Positions 50,885 to 60,960 of a stretch of 64,000 bases of DNA are shown in pieces (positions within the stretch are counted from its first letter, which is position 1; the number at the start of each line of letters is the position of its first letter). The position numbers were made by a program, and so were the translations under genes. The DNA is from Roridomyces roridus. Lineage: Eukaryota > Basidiomycota > Agaricomycetes > Agaricales > Mycenaceae. The stretch spans positions 372,001-436,000 of the forward strand of contig JARKIF010000023.1 in NCBI GenBank assembly GCA_029378245.1, given 5' to 3'. Under the pieces are notes generated by a model, which was given only the letters and a program-made list of their open reading frames with translations, did not search any database and was not told the DNA's origin.

Positions 50885-52830
50885 GTCGCCGGTGTGTACC
50901 TCTGGGTTAAAGGGCCCACGTCGAGCTCGAGCAAACAACCATCACATTTCGATACAGCAGCGACCGATCATGTCCGAACTGACCTCTACTGACCTTGGGC
51001 ATGTACCTTCCACCACCACCACCGATGGACGATGTTACACCCACACCCACGATCTCAAGGATCTCTGCTCAATGCGCGAGTGACATCGTCCCAGAGGCAA
51101 GTACGAGCCCATGGCCGCCATACAGTCACCCAAGGCCGCCGCATGAACAACGGTCACCGGTGGTGATGCAGCCCCGCCAGTGCCCTCTTCGCGTATGCAA
51201 GGGACTTTGTCATTACCGGAGGAAACTTCACCAACATCAACCACCCACCTCTGAGCAATGCGTCGCGTGCGTACCGAGCTGACACTCTTTCTCTGTGCTG
51301 GGAGATCTCCTCTTGAATCATGAAACATCTTTTCCAACCCATCCCTCGAGAGTCATTCGTCTGGCTAGATGAGAAGATAGTTGGATATTACTGGATGGAT
51401 GACTTGTATGCTGTCATACGGGAATTTCACGCGGACAGGGGATAAAACCCCGATACGCTGGACCTGGTGACCTGGGATACCCGCTTTACGAACCGGCTTC
51501 CGGCTTGCGAGAAAGACAACTTGTAAGCCTTTGTTCGCCGATGTGGGTGTATCTGAAATGGACTATCCGTCCAGGATTTTGGAGAGGAAGATGAATCTTA
51601 TGGTTCAATCGAAATCGGTCGCTAAAACTCGTGCATGTGTCGCCACAACACATTGGTGAGCCTGTCAAAATCCTCCCTCTGAGAATACTCCCAGCTCCCC
51701 GTGGGCCACGTTCTTCAGGAAGGTGAATTCGTCTGCATCCAAAGAGAAGTGAACGTTGGAAGGTTAGGGAATTAGGAAAGGGATGAGAATATACCTGGGA
51801 TATTACTGGATGGATGACTTGTATGCTGGCATACGGGAATTTCACGTGGACAGTGGATAAAATTCGATAAAACCCCGAGACGCTCTAATCGAAGGGGTCG
51901 GTCTTTGAAGCCTACGAGGACGGTGCGTCAACTAGTGTGAACAGAATTCAGCAGATTCCAGTTGCAGGCGTGGGTGGGTCCATCCCCTTCGATGTAGACT
52001 CGAACCAGCCCTCGTTGGTACTTTTGCGGGGGGAGGATTTAGTACCAAGAGGGACTGGTGGATCTTATGCGAGGCGTCGCAGGGTGCGGATGCAGTTGTC
52101 AAAGTTATACCTTTTGCAGCCATAAATCCGGGACCGTGGGAGCCTACTCGACGGGGTCGTTCGTTCGTTCACCAACTTCTCGGATGATTGGGGACCTGTA
52201 ATTTTCTTGGTACATATTGTGAGTCCACAGAAATATGACTTCCATTTTGCTTGGACAAAAACTGTAGAGATACTAGTACAAATGGCCGACGAAGATTCCT
52301 CGGCATTTCCTAATCGGGTATATTTCCACTCTGCCACGCCCCGCCTAAGTTCCACCAGCCCTTTCAGCAGGTATTTCCAATGCCGCAAGAAAGGGCTGGT
52401 CCGAGCCTACCTTCGATGGGACGGACACGATTTGCAATAAGTCACGGACGTGGGGATCCTGTTTGATGCCGTGATCGGTGTTCGACTATCATCGATTGCT
52501 GCAAACTCAGAGATTGGGTGTACATGGAACGTGCGTCAAATTCAACGAACGGGGCCATTTTTGACTTGCAGCCCAACTCCGCCAAAAGAAAAAAAAATCA
52601 ACAATCACAGTGGCAGAGCTGATGAATACCCCAACCCGGGTCGAACGGGGTGAGGCGGACCTGTACAGTGTAAGGGAAGCATTGCCACTGGCCTCGTGTA
52701 TGTATAGACTATCATTTCACAACGATCACATCCGCACGTTCAACCCATCTTCAGCCTGTACCGCAGCTGCACGAACCCTGCGCATGGAAAACACAGTATC
52801 TGGGAGGAAACTTGGGTGTCAGGGACTATG
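50885..52830. other. 1.9 kb with separated direct repeats, no clear gene
   Basis: Small frames only. An 80-90 bp sequence is present twice in direct orientation (51383-51460 and 51798-51886). Each copy could encode GYYWMDDLYA(V/G)IREFH, so a decayed duplicated gene is possible. A further frame at 52207-52440 has no recognised likeness. Confidence 0.4.
51383..51886. repeat. Pair of ~80 bp direct repeats 415 bp apart
   Basis: Both copies begin GGATATTACTGGATGGATGA and run on through CTTGTATGCTG.CATACGGGAA and GATAAAACCCCGA. The second copy carries a small internal duplication (GATAAAATTC before GATAAAACCC). The spacing of about 415 bp is too short for an LTR element, and the match could be a local duplication of a gene piece. 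Confidence 0.65.
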
Positions 52831-53412
52831 TCATTGAAGGTTTGTGTAGATCGCGCACTGTGTATGATCCGGGTAGTCATTGGTCGAGGTAAATCCGTCA
52901 GAAAGCAGCTGTTCTGGTTCCTCGCAATAGTCGAGGAAAACCTCAGCCGAGGTGCCCGAGGCCCAGTGCTGTTGTTCCCATTCTGCCAGTCCGGGGCCGT
53001 CGAGTGGGGACAAGGTCTCGGTGTTCAAAGGTGGTCTGGGCGCAATACGGCGTAGACTGCGTGGTGCCGACGTGGTTGGAATGTCGACGCTGGGCTGATC
53101 TTCCATCGCCGCACCCACGGCCACGGACGATTCGGCAGCCGCGGGCGAATTCGAACATTGATCTGGACCCTCGGCGCCTCGCTCGCGCTCATCCTCGACA
53201 CTGATGTATTCGCAGTGAAGCTTCATCTTGATGCACCGCTCACATGGTGCTTCTTCGGCCTCGTCTGTAACGCACTACCAACGATGCAGGCTGAGGTTAA
53301 TTGAAGACTGATCACGCTGGATGACACGGATACTTGCTTTGACTTTACGTTTGCGGCAGTGGACGCAAGCGATATAGACTCTGGTGCGCCGGGGCTCGGT
53401 GGTTTCCGACAT
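52831..53412 (-). CDS. Small Zn2Cys6 (GAL4-type) zinc-cluster protein
   Basis: The start MSETTEPRRTRVYIACVHC at 53412 opens a two-exon gene. Joining exon 1 at KRKVK to exon 2 at CVTDEAEEAPCERC gives C-x2-C-x6-C-x9-C-x2-C-x6-C, a complete fungal binuclear zinc cluster ending KMKLHCEY. The join needs a GC donor (GCAAGT) and the TAG acceptor before TGCGTT, about 70 bp. Zinc-cluster proteins bind CGG-containing DNA, usually as dimers. After the cluster only 120 or so residues follow, acidic and Ser/Pro-rich (SLRRIAPRPPLNTETLSPLD; FLDYCEEPEQLLSDGF), with no coiled coil or fungal-TF middle domain. It may thus be a minimal regulator. It stops at 52831. Confidence 0.72.
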
Positions 53413-54244
53413 GCAAGTGGGTGGTAGGCTGTGGGTATCACACAGAAAAGAGTAGCGATTTTATATCTACCAGGTGCGCTTTTCTCAAAGTTAGGAAGTT
53501 TCGAAAGAATGGCAGGAGCAAGAACGACGATAAAATTGCACTGAAAAGAACTCAGCGGAAAGGTCTTGCCCGGCCCCCGAGCTCCACGTTCGCGGATACC
53601 TTGATTTCGGCCCTATATCTCGACAGCTCCATCTGGGCGGCAAATCCTGCTTTACGGGTTTCACCTGCCAGGAACCCGCCCGTGGTTGACGGACAGGGTT
53701 GCCTCCCGAGGGAAACCTCAAGTTGAGGCGCCAGCTCATTTCGTGGCCGGGCAGCGTGGAACTCGCGTATCCAGAACGACTTCTGGACTACCGATGAGGT
53801 TCCAATCGAAGGTGCTAAGGAATGCGCCCGTTCACACTCTATCGCAACAGCATGGAACCCTAGAAGCTCCGTGATGGATTGTGTGCTCATCCATGAGTCT
53901 CAGGAGGTCTCACTGCCACTCAGGAAGTCTCGCGGCGTCTAGTTCCAAGAATAAGCCCGTAAAGACGAATTCCGTCCTGCTTTGGTGCTGCTTATCAACA
54001 TCATAAATATTAGCGACAGCTTTGCAACAGCTTCTCAGTTCGACCTTGTTCACAGCAATGTGGGAGGGAATCCTTCAGATTGGGAAGAGGTATAGCCTGT
54101 CCCGTGGGTTCAACAGCTTCTATGTTGGGCAACAGCGTCCGGCGTTATGAGAGTCACCGGGATCAGTGATCCGACATGTCATGGCAAAATCAAACTCCGA
54201 ACCGTCATGACTCACGCAGAATCTGAACCACTGCTCCCTTGAGC
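53413..54244. other. Intergenic region, no gene recognised
   Basis: Neither strand shows a convincing frame. It may hold the lost upstream part of the F-box pseudogene that begins near 54245, but I see no F-box motif. Confidence 0.35.
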
Positions 54245-55438
54245 CTATTCTCTGTCAAGCCCGTCGACTTTAACCACCCCGCATTCTCGCAGATCACCCA
54301 TCTTGAGCTGTTCGACCAAGATCTCGACCTCGCTACATGGTCCGGCCTCACATCTACTTAGGGCTGGGCACCGTACCGTAACGGACACGGCCGTCACATC
54401 ACGGCCCGTAAAATGGAAGCAGATATGGCTGACGGTACGGCACGGTTCCGTATACGGCCGTATTTCCGTAACACGGCCGGAAATTGATGGTGAGTGCTTT
54501 CTCTGATTTCCTGCGTGAATATGACTATTGAACACTGGATTCATCAGCTCCTCGAGTCTAATTGACTCTTTCCGCTCATAACCACCCTCCTCGCGCAAAA
54601 CATCGTCTGGAAACATCTGCCGCCGTCGACTTTGATAGGTGATGGCACATTGATGCGTTGATGGCGGCTGCCGTAAACATCAGCGATGCCCGCCGCAACC
54701 CGGGCAAGCCCGCCCACCCACAGGAGAAGCTATGTAGAATCTCGCACGCCCTGTTGAATCAATTGGTGAGAGCATTCTGACGCAAATCTACCGTGCCGAC
54801 GCTGTTGAGAAGAGATTGCCGAGGATGGCCGTATTACGGCCGTAACGGCCGTGTTTACACGGGAAATACGGCACACGGCCGTGTTGGGTACGGGCCGTAT
54901 GAACATCACTACCAGGGGCCCCGGCACGGCACCGTATCCGTATTACGGAGCCGTATTCCGTGTGATACGGTTACGGTGCCCAGCCCTACTCACATCCATC
55001 CCAAATCCATCCCCACCCAACGCATCTCGCATTCTCCGAAGTGGAAGTCATCGTCATATTCCCTGACCTGCTACACATGTGTCCCCCCCTCTGTGCGTTC
55101 TGGCACTTGTCCTGACGTACGAACAAGAACGGCGAGATGCGTCGTGCATGTCGGATGAGCTCGTGCGAGACATGCGGTTCGTGTGGATGGTATGTCGGAT
55201 GTATATGCGCGATTGGCATCATGGTGCGCTTACTGGGCGTGACTATTGGACGAGGGCGGAGGATTTCAGCGCTCAGCGTCGGGCTGGGCAGATCGATGGT
55301 ACGTCTGCTGCCACTTCTATTGTGAGTGATTTTGATCCTTGTTCCCAGCGATGCAGTTCTGGTGAGGGGATGGGGATGAGAGCGAGCAACTTCCGTGATG
55401 CAGGATCGTCGGGTCCGGCTTCTAGACACAGGCTTTGA
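54245..55438 (+). pseudogene. F-box protein C-terminal part, interrupted by a transposable element
   Basis: Before the insertion the plus strand reads PVDFNHPAFSQITHLELFDQ and then DLDLATWSGLTS. After it come HLAFSEVEVIVIFPDLLHMC, VLALVLTYEQERRDAS and the typical F-box-family ending MRFVWMVCRMYMRDWHHGAL, TGRDYWTRAEDFSAQRRAGQ. These are the HLELFD / W..L / LTHLSF / DPRFV-type blocks of agaricomycete F-box LRR proteins. A 634 bp element sits between the two parts (54355-54988). One base too many in the CCCC run after it also breaks the frame, and no N-terminal F-box is found upstream. The gene is therefore broken in at least two ways. Confidence 0.65.
54355..54988. mobile_element. hAT-like MITE (ends AGGGCTGGGCACCG)
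   Basis: The right end is the reverse complement of the left: AGGGCTGGGCACCGTACCG at 54360 and, at 54988 on the other strand, TAGGGCTGGGCACCGTAACC. Further in, both arms are dense in ACGGCCGTxxTACGG palindromes. The 8 bp CTCACATC stands on both sides (54347-54354 and 54989-54996). An 8 bp duplication plus T/CAGGGCTGGGC-type ends is typical of hAT elements. The core of about 330 bp has no transposase, so the copy is non-autonomous. The left side has four extra bases (TACT) between duplication and repeat, a small irregularity. Confidence 0.7.
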
Positions 55439-55582
55439 AATTATATTCCGTCCTCCATCCCACCCTCTGCACTACTTATTGGGGACATGATAATACTCAA
55501 GACAACGGACGTAGTTATTTCTTCAAAGACCTTTATCTATCTCGCAGTTGCAACGAGTGAGGGTTCTCAATCCTCACCAGTC

Positions 55583-56859
55583 TTACTCCATCGTCGCTCC
55601 TCTGCCCGAGCTACCGAGAAGGAGGGCAACCATGTCGGCGAGGGCCGCGTCGTCAAGGCCCATATGCGGCATCTCCAGCCGGATTGAACGAAGGTTCTCG
55701 AACGCCAAAAGGGGAAGGAGATGTGCTTTGCGGATGGTGTATGGCTCGGGACCTGCTGGACCAAGTTCTGCGTCCGTCCACCGGCTGGTTAGAGCCAACG
55801 TCTCCAGTGTACTCAGCGCCACCGCGCAGGACGATGACAGGGCTGCACTGCACGCCGCCACCGTGGTTGCAGTACTCTTTGACGGGAGGTCGATTGTGAG
55901 CCAATCAAGCGGTGAATTCCTCATCAGAGGGACGACGGAGGTCACTCCTGCCATCTCGGTCGCTGTGATGGAGAGCCACTCTAGAGAGGGGAAGAGTCTC
56001 TCGTCTGGGATCGTGGAGGGGAGCGACCCGATAGCGCCCTGGTATGCCAGGGTCAACGACGTGAGCTGGGATTCTCCGGCGAGATGGTATAGCGTTGTGC
56101 TGTCAAGGCCAGGCAGGGAGAGAGTTTGGGGTCGGGTCAGACCCATCACGAGGGCGTAGACATTGCCAAGTGGACCGTCGTACAGCGACGTGTCGATATC
56201 GATATTTTCAAGGTTGGGACACGCGGCGGCGATGATGGGCAGAACAGACATTTGCTGCGCCGTGTCCAGACTTTTCAGGTCCAGATCTGTGAGACGAGGA
56301 CCCAGGAAGAGCCGGATGTGGTGAAGGTCGTCCGACTCGGACTGAGGTCCATGAGAGGTACGTGAGGTTGGGGAATAATACAGGGCCGGGGAACGACAAT
56401 CGAAGTGTATCCAGCAAGAACGGGGTATGAAAGGGTGCCGGTGCCCAGCATTCGCGTGTCGAAGTGGAATGATTTGACGCGTGAGTTGTAGAAGAGGAAT
56501 CGATCCCAATCAGCCGCAGCGATAGGTCTCAGGAGGGACTAGTACAGTATGAAAAGCAGAAATTAATATGCAATGGAGGGACTCACGACTTTGTCATCGT
56601 CCAAAAAGTCCCACAGCCCGTCGGGCATGCATTTGACGAGATTGCGGAGTGAACGGAGGTGTCGCCATAGGACGTCAAGGGCTGGGTCACGAAACACCCT
56701 GGATGTCCTTGAAAGGGCGGGAAGTGACTTTTGCATCGCTTGCTGGCAAACGAGCCGGATGATTTCGAGTATTTCGAGGGCGCGGGGGTCTTTTTGGAGT
56801 TTAAGAGATATAAGTTCAAGCGGTTGGAATGCCCACAAAAGTCTGTATCGCGCATGCAA
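55583..56859 (-). pseudogene. F-box/LRR protein with two apparent frameshifts
   Basis: Exon 1 from 56859 reads MHARYRLLWAFQPLELISLK, IIRLVCQQAMQKSLPALSRT and SRVFRDPALDVLWRHLRSLR, a recognisable F-box type start (PALDVLWRHL). After a short intron comes LLRPIAAADWDRFLFYNSRV. The frame then moves at about 56411-56424 into LDTLRLSFPGPVLFPNLTYL and again at about 56330-56350 into DDLHHIRLFLGPRLTDLDLK. From there it stays open to the stop at 55583 (LRSIRLEMPHMGLDDAALAD ... GRGATME). Read across the shifts, the order of blocks is that of an intact family member, so this is a fairly young pseudogene, or a working gene with two sequence errors. Confidence 0.6.
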
Positions 56860-57307
56860 TCGATCCTATTCATTTAGCGTGAGTTTTTTTATCTTCCTCC
56901 ACGCAGGGATCGCGTGTTCCCTCGTCATATTCTCGACATATGCACACACGTAGACACACGTGCATGGTGGGTGATGACAAGACGCAAAAAGATTACGTGA
57001 GCACACGTGTCGCTCTCTTTGATCCGCATATCAGACCACTGTTCCGGGATTGGCTGTCATTTCGACATCTGAGCCTTGCATCGACTTGCATCGACGGAAG
57101 ATAAAATCTAATAGCATCGGCATATCTGACAGTACTGGGGTTAAGTTCGGCGCCTCGCACTTACCGATCTGGCCGCAGTGGTACGATGTTCGGATCTTTC
57201 GGCATCTCGGCCACTCAACATGAATAACATTGACACGAAAACCAGGTAACAAAGAGTAGAATTCAGTAGAATAAACGATTTTCTCGTCACCCGTTTCGAA
57301 TATACCG
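56860..57307. other. Intergenic region
   Basis: Nothing assignable. A minus-strand frame at 57031-57324 has no family likeness and overlaps the end of the Cys-rich exon. ACACACGTAGACACACGTG near 56943 is a short repeat. Confidence 0.35.
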
Positions 57308-57531
57308 CTAGTTAGAGCAACCACTCGGACGGTTCGAAAGACACTGGGTGGTGCAGATGCCGTTCAAATTGGTGTTGCGAGTCAAACCGGAGATATCATT
57401 GCCGCCGCAATCGTTCAAGACGTCGTTTGCTGCGCTGACTAGGTCCAGCTGGATGAGCCCAGAGACGGCGTTGGCCCAGCTGACGCAGCACTGATTCCCA
57501 TTGACCGTCTGGCAGATGGAGCGCGGGGAAG
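57308..57531 (-). CDS. Small secreted-type Cys-rich protein, last exon
   Basis: The minus-strand exon runs from a TAG acceptor at 57532-57534 to the stop at 57308-57310. It encodes SPRSICQTVNGNQCCVSWAN, LIQLDLVSAANDVLNDCGGN, ISGLTRNTNLNGICTTQCLS and NRPSGCSN. The eight cysteines, the CVSWAN block and the NG(I/V)CTTQCLSNRP ending recall small secreted proteins found in many mushroom genomes, for which I know no function. The signal-peptide exon is not found: a 1.85 kb element begins exactly at the splice acceptor. Since the element's own end keeps a TAG acceptor, splicing to this exon may still be possible. Otherwise the gene is dead. Confidence 0.6.
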
Positions 57532-57532
57532 C

Positions 57533-59379
57533 TAAGGTAGGCGCCAGTCACTCACAACGAGCGCTCACGTGATATGTCACAGCGTGACGCGTGACGGCAA
57601 AAATCCTGGGTCCGAAACCAACTAGGCTCCAAATCGTCGTACAATGTGTTTTACAAAGGTCCGAAAAAATCGGAGTTTTTTCTGGTGACTCATCGTGCAG
57701 TACTCGGGTCAGGAACGAGTTGCCAGTGACTGGAATGCACTCAAATAGTTGAAAGAGGATGTTTCCGGGGCTCCGTTTGCTGCAAGAGGCACGCGGATCA
57801 AAAATTGATGGGATCGGGTAGGGAGGGAGGGGGGGTCCCCGAGGGTCTTAATTCACTTTTTTCTTCGGGGTTGTGGGACTTTGCCAGTGCCATTGGGGAC
57901 TCAGGGAAGGGTAGGCTAAGTATAATTTGCTTGAGAAAGAGTGGAATTAGCCATTTGATGTGAATTTCCTCTTTGGGATGCATTTGATGTGATCCGGCTG
58001 GTCTCGGCAGCAGTAATATTAATGATGACTTGAAAGCAAGGAACATGGCGGATGGAAATCAAGAACAGACTCCAGTTCAACACTAGCTGAGGAGTTTGGC
58101 AACCTCACGGTCACTTTCAGGTGCTGTTGGGAACAAAAAATGAGTGGCAGTGTGTGAAAGGCTTCTCAAAAAGGAAATTTGATGCTTATGTAAAGAGGGA
58201 GGATGGGGGTCAAGGACTGCTAATTCACTTTCCGACCCGATATCACAAATTTTTGATCCACGTGCCCCTTGGTTTGCTGTTGGAACGCTGTGGAATGGCT
58301 CGGCTTGATGTCCCGCTGATAAGATAGGCGCAGTCCGCATCCATCGACGTGCACGTGATCAAGCGTGACACCCGACGCCCGCCGATACTGCTCAACAACA
58401 ACGACAAAATTAAAAAATCTAAAACCGACGGAAGGGTGCAGGGAGGTCCTACCGAGGGATCCTTCGTTCCAGATTTCTCATTGTAGTCTCAGAAAAAAAG
58501 TTTTACCTCATTTTTTGGAAAAGCCTCTAAATGCCATTTGCACCCCAACGGCACCAACTTGCAGAAAAAACTTGCCGAAGTTCGCGTTTCCCACGGTCAC
58601 GTGCACATCCATCAGCTCTGTATTTCTGGACATTCTTACCGTCCCTTCCATCCTTGGGTGTTCTAATGTGTATAGGATGCATTGAACATGCAGTAACTAC
58701 CAGAGAAATGAGCACCTGAGGTACTGTTCCCACAAATGTGGCTTCTGTTGATGGCCATCAGAAAGTGATGGGAGCGGTCAACGGAGCACCCGCCAAATCA
58801 AACTCCGATATGGGTGATTTCAACCTACTTCTGGCTCACACTTACTCACACCAAGCTCACACAAACCTTTGCCATGCATGCCCCATTCATCCCTACACAG
58901 CAATAAAAAATTCATTTTTTTTTCCGAATTTCTTTCTGAGTGTTTCTCGTCAATCGGAGCCATTTTCACTTTTGACCTCCAGAATTCCGCGTTTCCCACG
59001 CCACAGTCACGCGTGACTGTCACTGATGTCACGGTCGATGGATGCGGACTGCGCCTATCTTATTTGATCATGATTCTGCCTTATATGAACCGTGGGAACC
59101 TTACATAAGCGGCAAATATTGTCGATCTCCAAATTGAAAATGCTCTCATTCGATGACATACGCAGTTTAGAAGTCAAAGAAACTTATAAAAAATAAAAAA
59201 TGCATACTGCTCCATGAGGAAGCCATATTTTCACAATCTGATACCACAGATCTGTCAGGATGGTCCAAATGCTTCATTTCCAGGTTCTACTTTTGGTCTA
59301 ATGTTTTGTGGCGGGAGCTTAATGGGTGTCACGCTTTGATCACGTGCACGCTCATTGTGAGTGACTGGCGCCTACCTTA
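57533..59379. mobile_element. TA-flanked inverted-repeat element (ends AGGTAGGCGCC)
   Basis: The ends are TA-AGGTAGGCGCCAGTCACT at 57533 and its inverse finishing at 59379, with GAGCG..CACGTGAT and AGCGTGAC continuing in both arms. The TA on each side is consistent with a Tc1/mariner/pogo-type target. No transposase is visible. The interior carries a second, smaller element (58320-59062) and more CACGTG and TCACGCGTGA palindromes. The ends resemble those of the element at 7032-8057. Confidence 0.7.
58320..59062. mobile_element. Nested TA-flanked MITE (ends AGATAGGCGCAGTCC)
   Basis: TA-AGATAGGCGCAGTCCGCA at 58320 is matched by its reverse complement ending at 59062. The match continues through TCCATCGAC. 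The copy lies wholly inside 57533-59379. The interior is AT-rich and has no coding signal. A TTCGCGTTTCCCACG / TTCCGCGTTTCCCACG pair (about 58580 and 58985) suggests still more internal rearrangement. Confidence 0.7.
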
Positions 59380-60399
59380 GAAAATTTTACCCATCGTCAG
59401 CGTCGAGTATATACGAGAACGGTGGGACTGGGACTCGCTTAAAGCTCGGCTAATTTGCTGATCAGGGCGCTAGTCCCACCGTGATGGCCCGAGTCCCACT
59501 GTGTGATCTCGGATGTTGATGTTGCCGAGGCTGTAATCAGTCGGCAGCCCGGCCAGGCGACCTTTGGACAATTTGCAAGGCTCTTTCGGGGGATGTAAGA
59601 CTGCTTAGTGCAGATGGGCTCCCTGATACAACTCTCGAAGATCCAGATTCCCGTATATTCAACGTGGATCATGATGTTATTTTGGTATCTCCGGCGGCCA
59701 TCCCTACACCCCCAATTTGGTCCGACCTACACGTCAGATCCGACGCCAAACATCTCCGCATATCTCACGTCAGATTCCACTGTAAAGCCGGGGTTAAGCT
59801 CCCAAGGACATTCTCTTGCGACGTTTGACGTATATCCGAGCGACATCCAAAAGATATCATGTAAATCTCCGGCAGACACTTCAATGGAAAATATCTCAAA
59901 AGCATCTCCGCCCGTATCATCAGTAAAACTACAAAAAGCACTCTGAGGACTTTGCGCTCTGAATGATGTCTTTGAACTTTGATAATCAAACTTTGAAGGA
60001 CTTTGGAGGACTTTGACCTCGACAAGGTTTGCCAAGGGTGCCAGGCCCAGAATGGGCATGATTTCCAAAATCCGATTCAGTCAAGACAGTTTCTCGCATG
60101 ATACTCGCAGGTTTGCCGATGATTTATGAGGCGGGAAGCAAAAGTGAAGAGTGGAATATGAACAGAATGTGAGAGCATGTGGGACTTCAAGGCCAGAATC
60201 CGGATGGCTGCGCGGGGGCTGGTGCGCGAGTGACTGAGGGCGGGGATTTCGAGGGATTTCGCGAAAATTTCGCCAAGTCTTTCTGATGATCCGAGCGGAG
60301 TGCCTCGGATCATCGGGTAAAATGACTCATGATACAAGATGGCGTGATTCGGGCAATTTTCTCCGCCGCTCCTTCTTCTCTCCCACCATCTTCTCTCTC
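59380..60399. other. Repeat-containing DNA with an unassigned open piece
   Basis: A ~93 bp unit at 59416-59508 recurs in inverted form at 61852-61936. From about 59610 to 59829 the plus strand is open (DGLPDTTLEDPDSRIFNVDH; DVILVSPAAIPTPPIWSDLH; KHLRISHVRFHCKAGVKLP). It reads like protein but I cannot name it. AGGACTTTG words repeat near 59945-60010. Confidence 0.35.
59416..59508 (+). repeat. Short inverted-repeat unit, copy 1 (GGTGGGACTGGGACTCG)
   Basis: The unit begins GAACGGTGGGACTGGGACTC and ends CCCGAGTCCCACTGTG. The copy at 61852-61936 carries the same ends in opposite orientation. About 90 bp, no coding capacity; possibly a very short MITE. Confidence 0.6.
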
Positions 60400-60960
60400 C
60401 TCCCTCTTCACCTGCGGCCAAATCCGACGCCGCATCGCTCCTGCAGGCCCGTTTATTGTTTTCGACGCCTTCAAGCACCGCCGCCCGCCAGGCCCAAGTC
60501 GTTAAAGTTCTCCTCTGGTCCATGAAGCTCCATGTGAAGGCAGCCCGTCGCAAGCCCCACTCTCGATCGCAATCCCGACTCATCCGCCCGCCTCGTGTAT
60601 CCACAAGCCTTGCAAGCCCGTCCAACTGATTGGGCCGCAGTCGCAATTTTGGCAAGTTACTGCACCGTATATCAATATTACTGCTAACTCAATTGTCACA
60701 GCGTCAGGTCTTCCTCGATGTTGCCGGCGGATCCAAGTTCTGGGAGAAGGTCGACGAGCAACTCGGGCAGCTTCGCGAGGAGCCTGACGAGAGTCGGGTA
60801 TCCAAGTGCGTGGATATCGTTCGTTGGTGATCACTGGCTGATGACGACCACAGGAAGATTGCCCGTGTGCTCAAGAATGACTGCCGTGTCTACGGGGAGC
60901 CCCGACCTCAGCGTCTTCACTCAACATCAACAGCGCATGCCCATAGCCGCCTTAGCATAC
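60400..60960 (+). CDS. Small hypothetical protein, possibly eroded
   Basis: A first piece (SDAASLLQARLLFSTPSSTA, then RQAQVVKVLLWSMKLHVKAA, KPHSRSQSRLIRPPRVSTSL) ends at a stop around 60625. After an apparent intron with acceptor CACAG at about 60702, the next exon reads RQVFLDVAGGSKFWEKVDEQ and LGQLREEPDESRVSK. A third piece has RKIARVLKNDCRVYGEPRP. The order FW..VD..L..LR / ..R..K.L..D...YG recalls small unnamed proteins of basidiomycete genomes. Frames do not join cleanly and no ATG is obvious. It is a tentative call in a repeat-rich area. Confidence 0.3.

Noticed and set aside
57838..58340. Minus-strand frames in the TA-flanked element as a transposase
   Set aside because: Short, Pro/Ser-rich, without any DDE-type motif, and broken at the nested element's edge.
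60077..60655. 192-codon minus-strand frame
   Set aside because: Composition is unlike protein, with Arg/Trp-rich strings, and the opposite strand gives better splice signals and a more protein-like exon.
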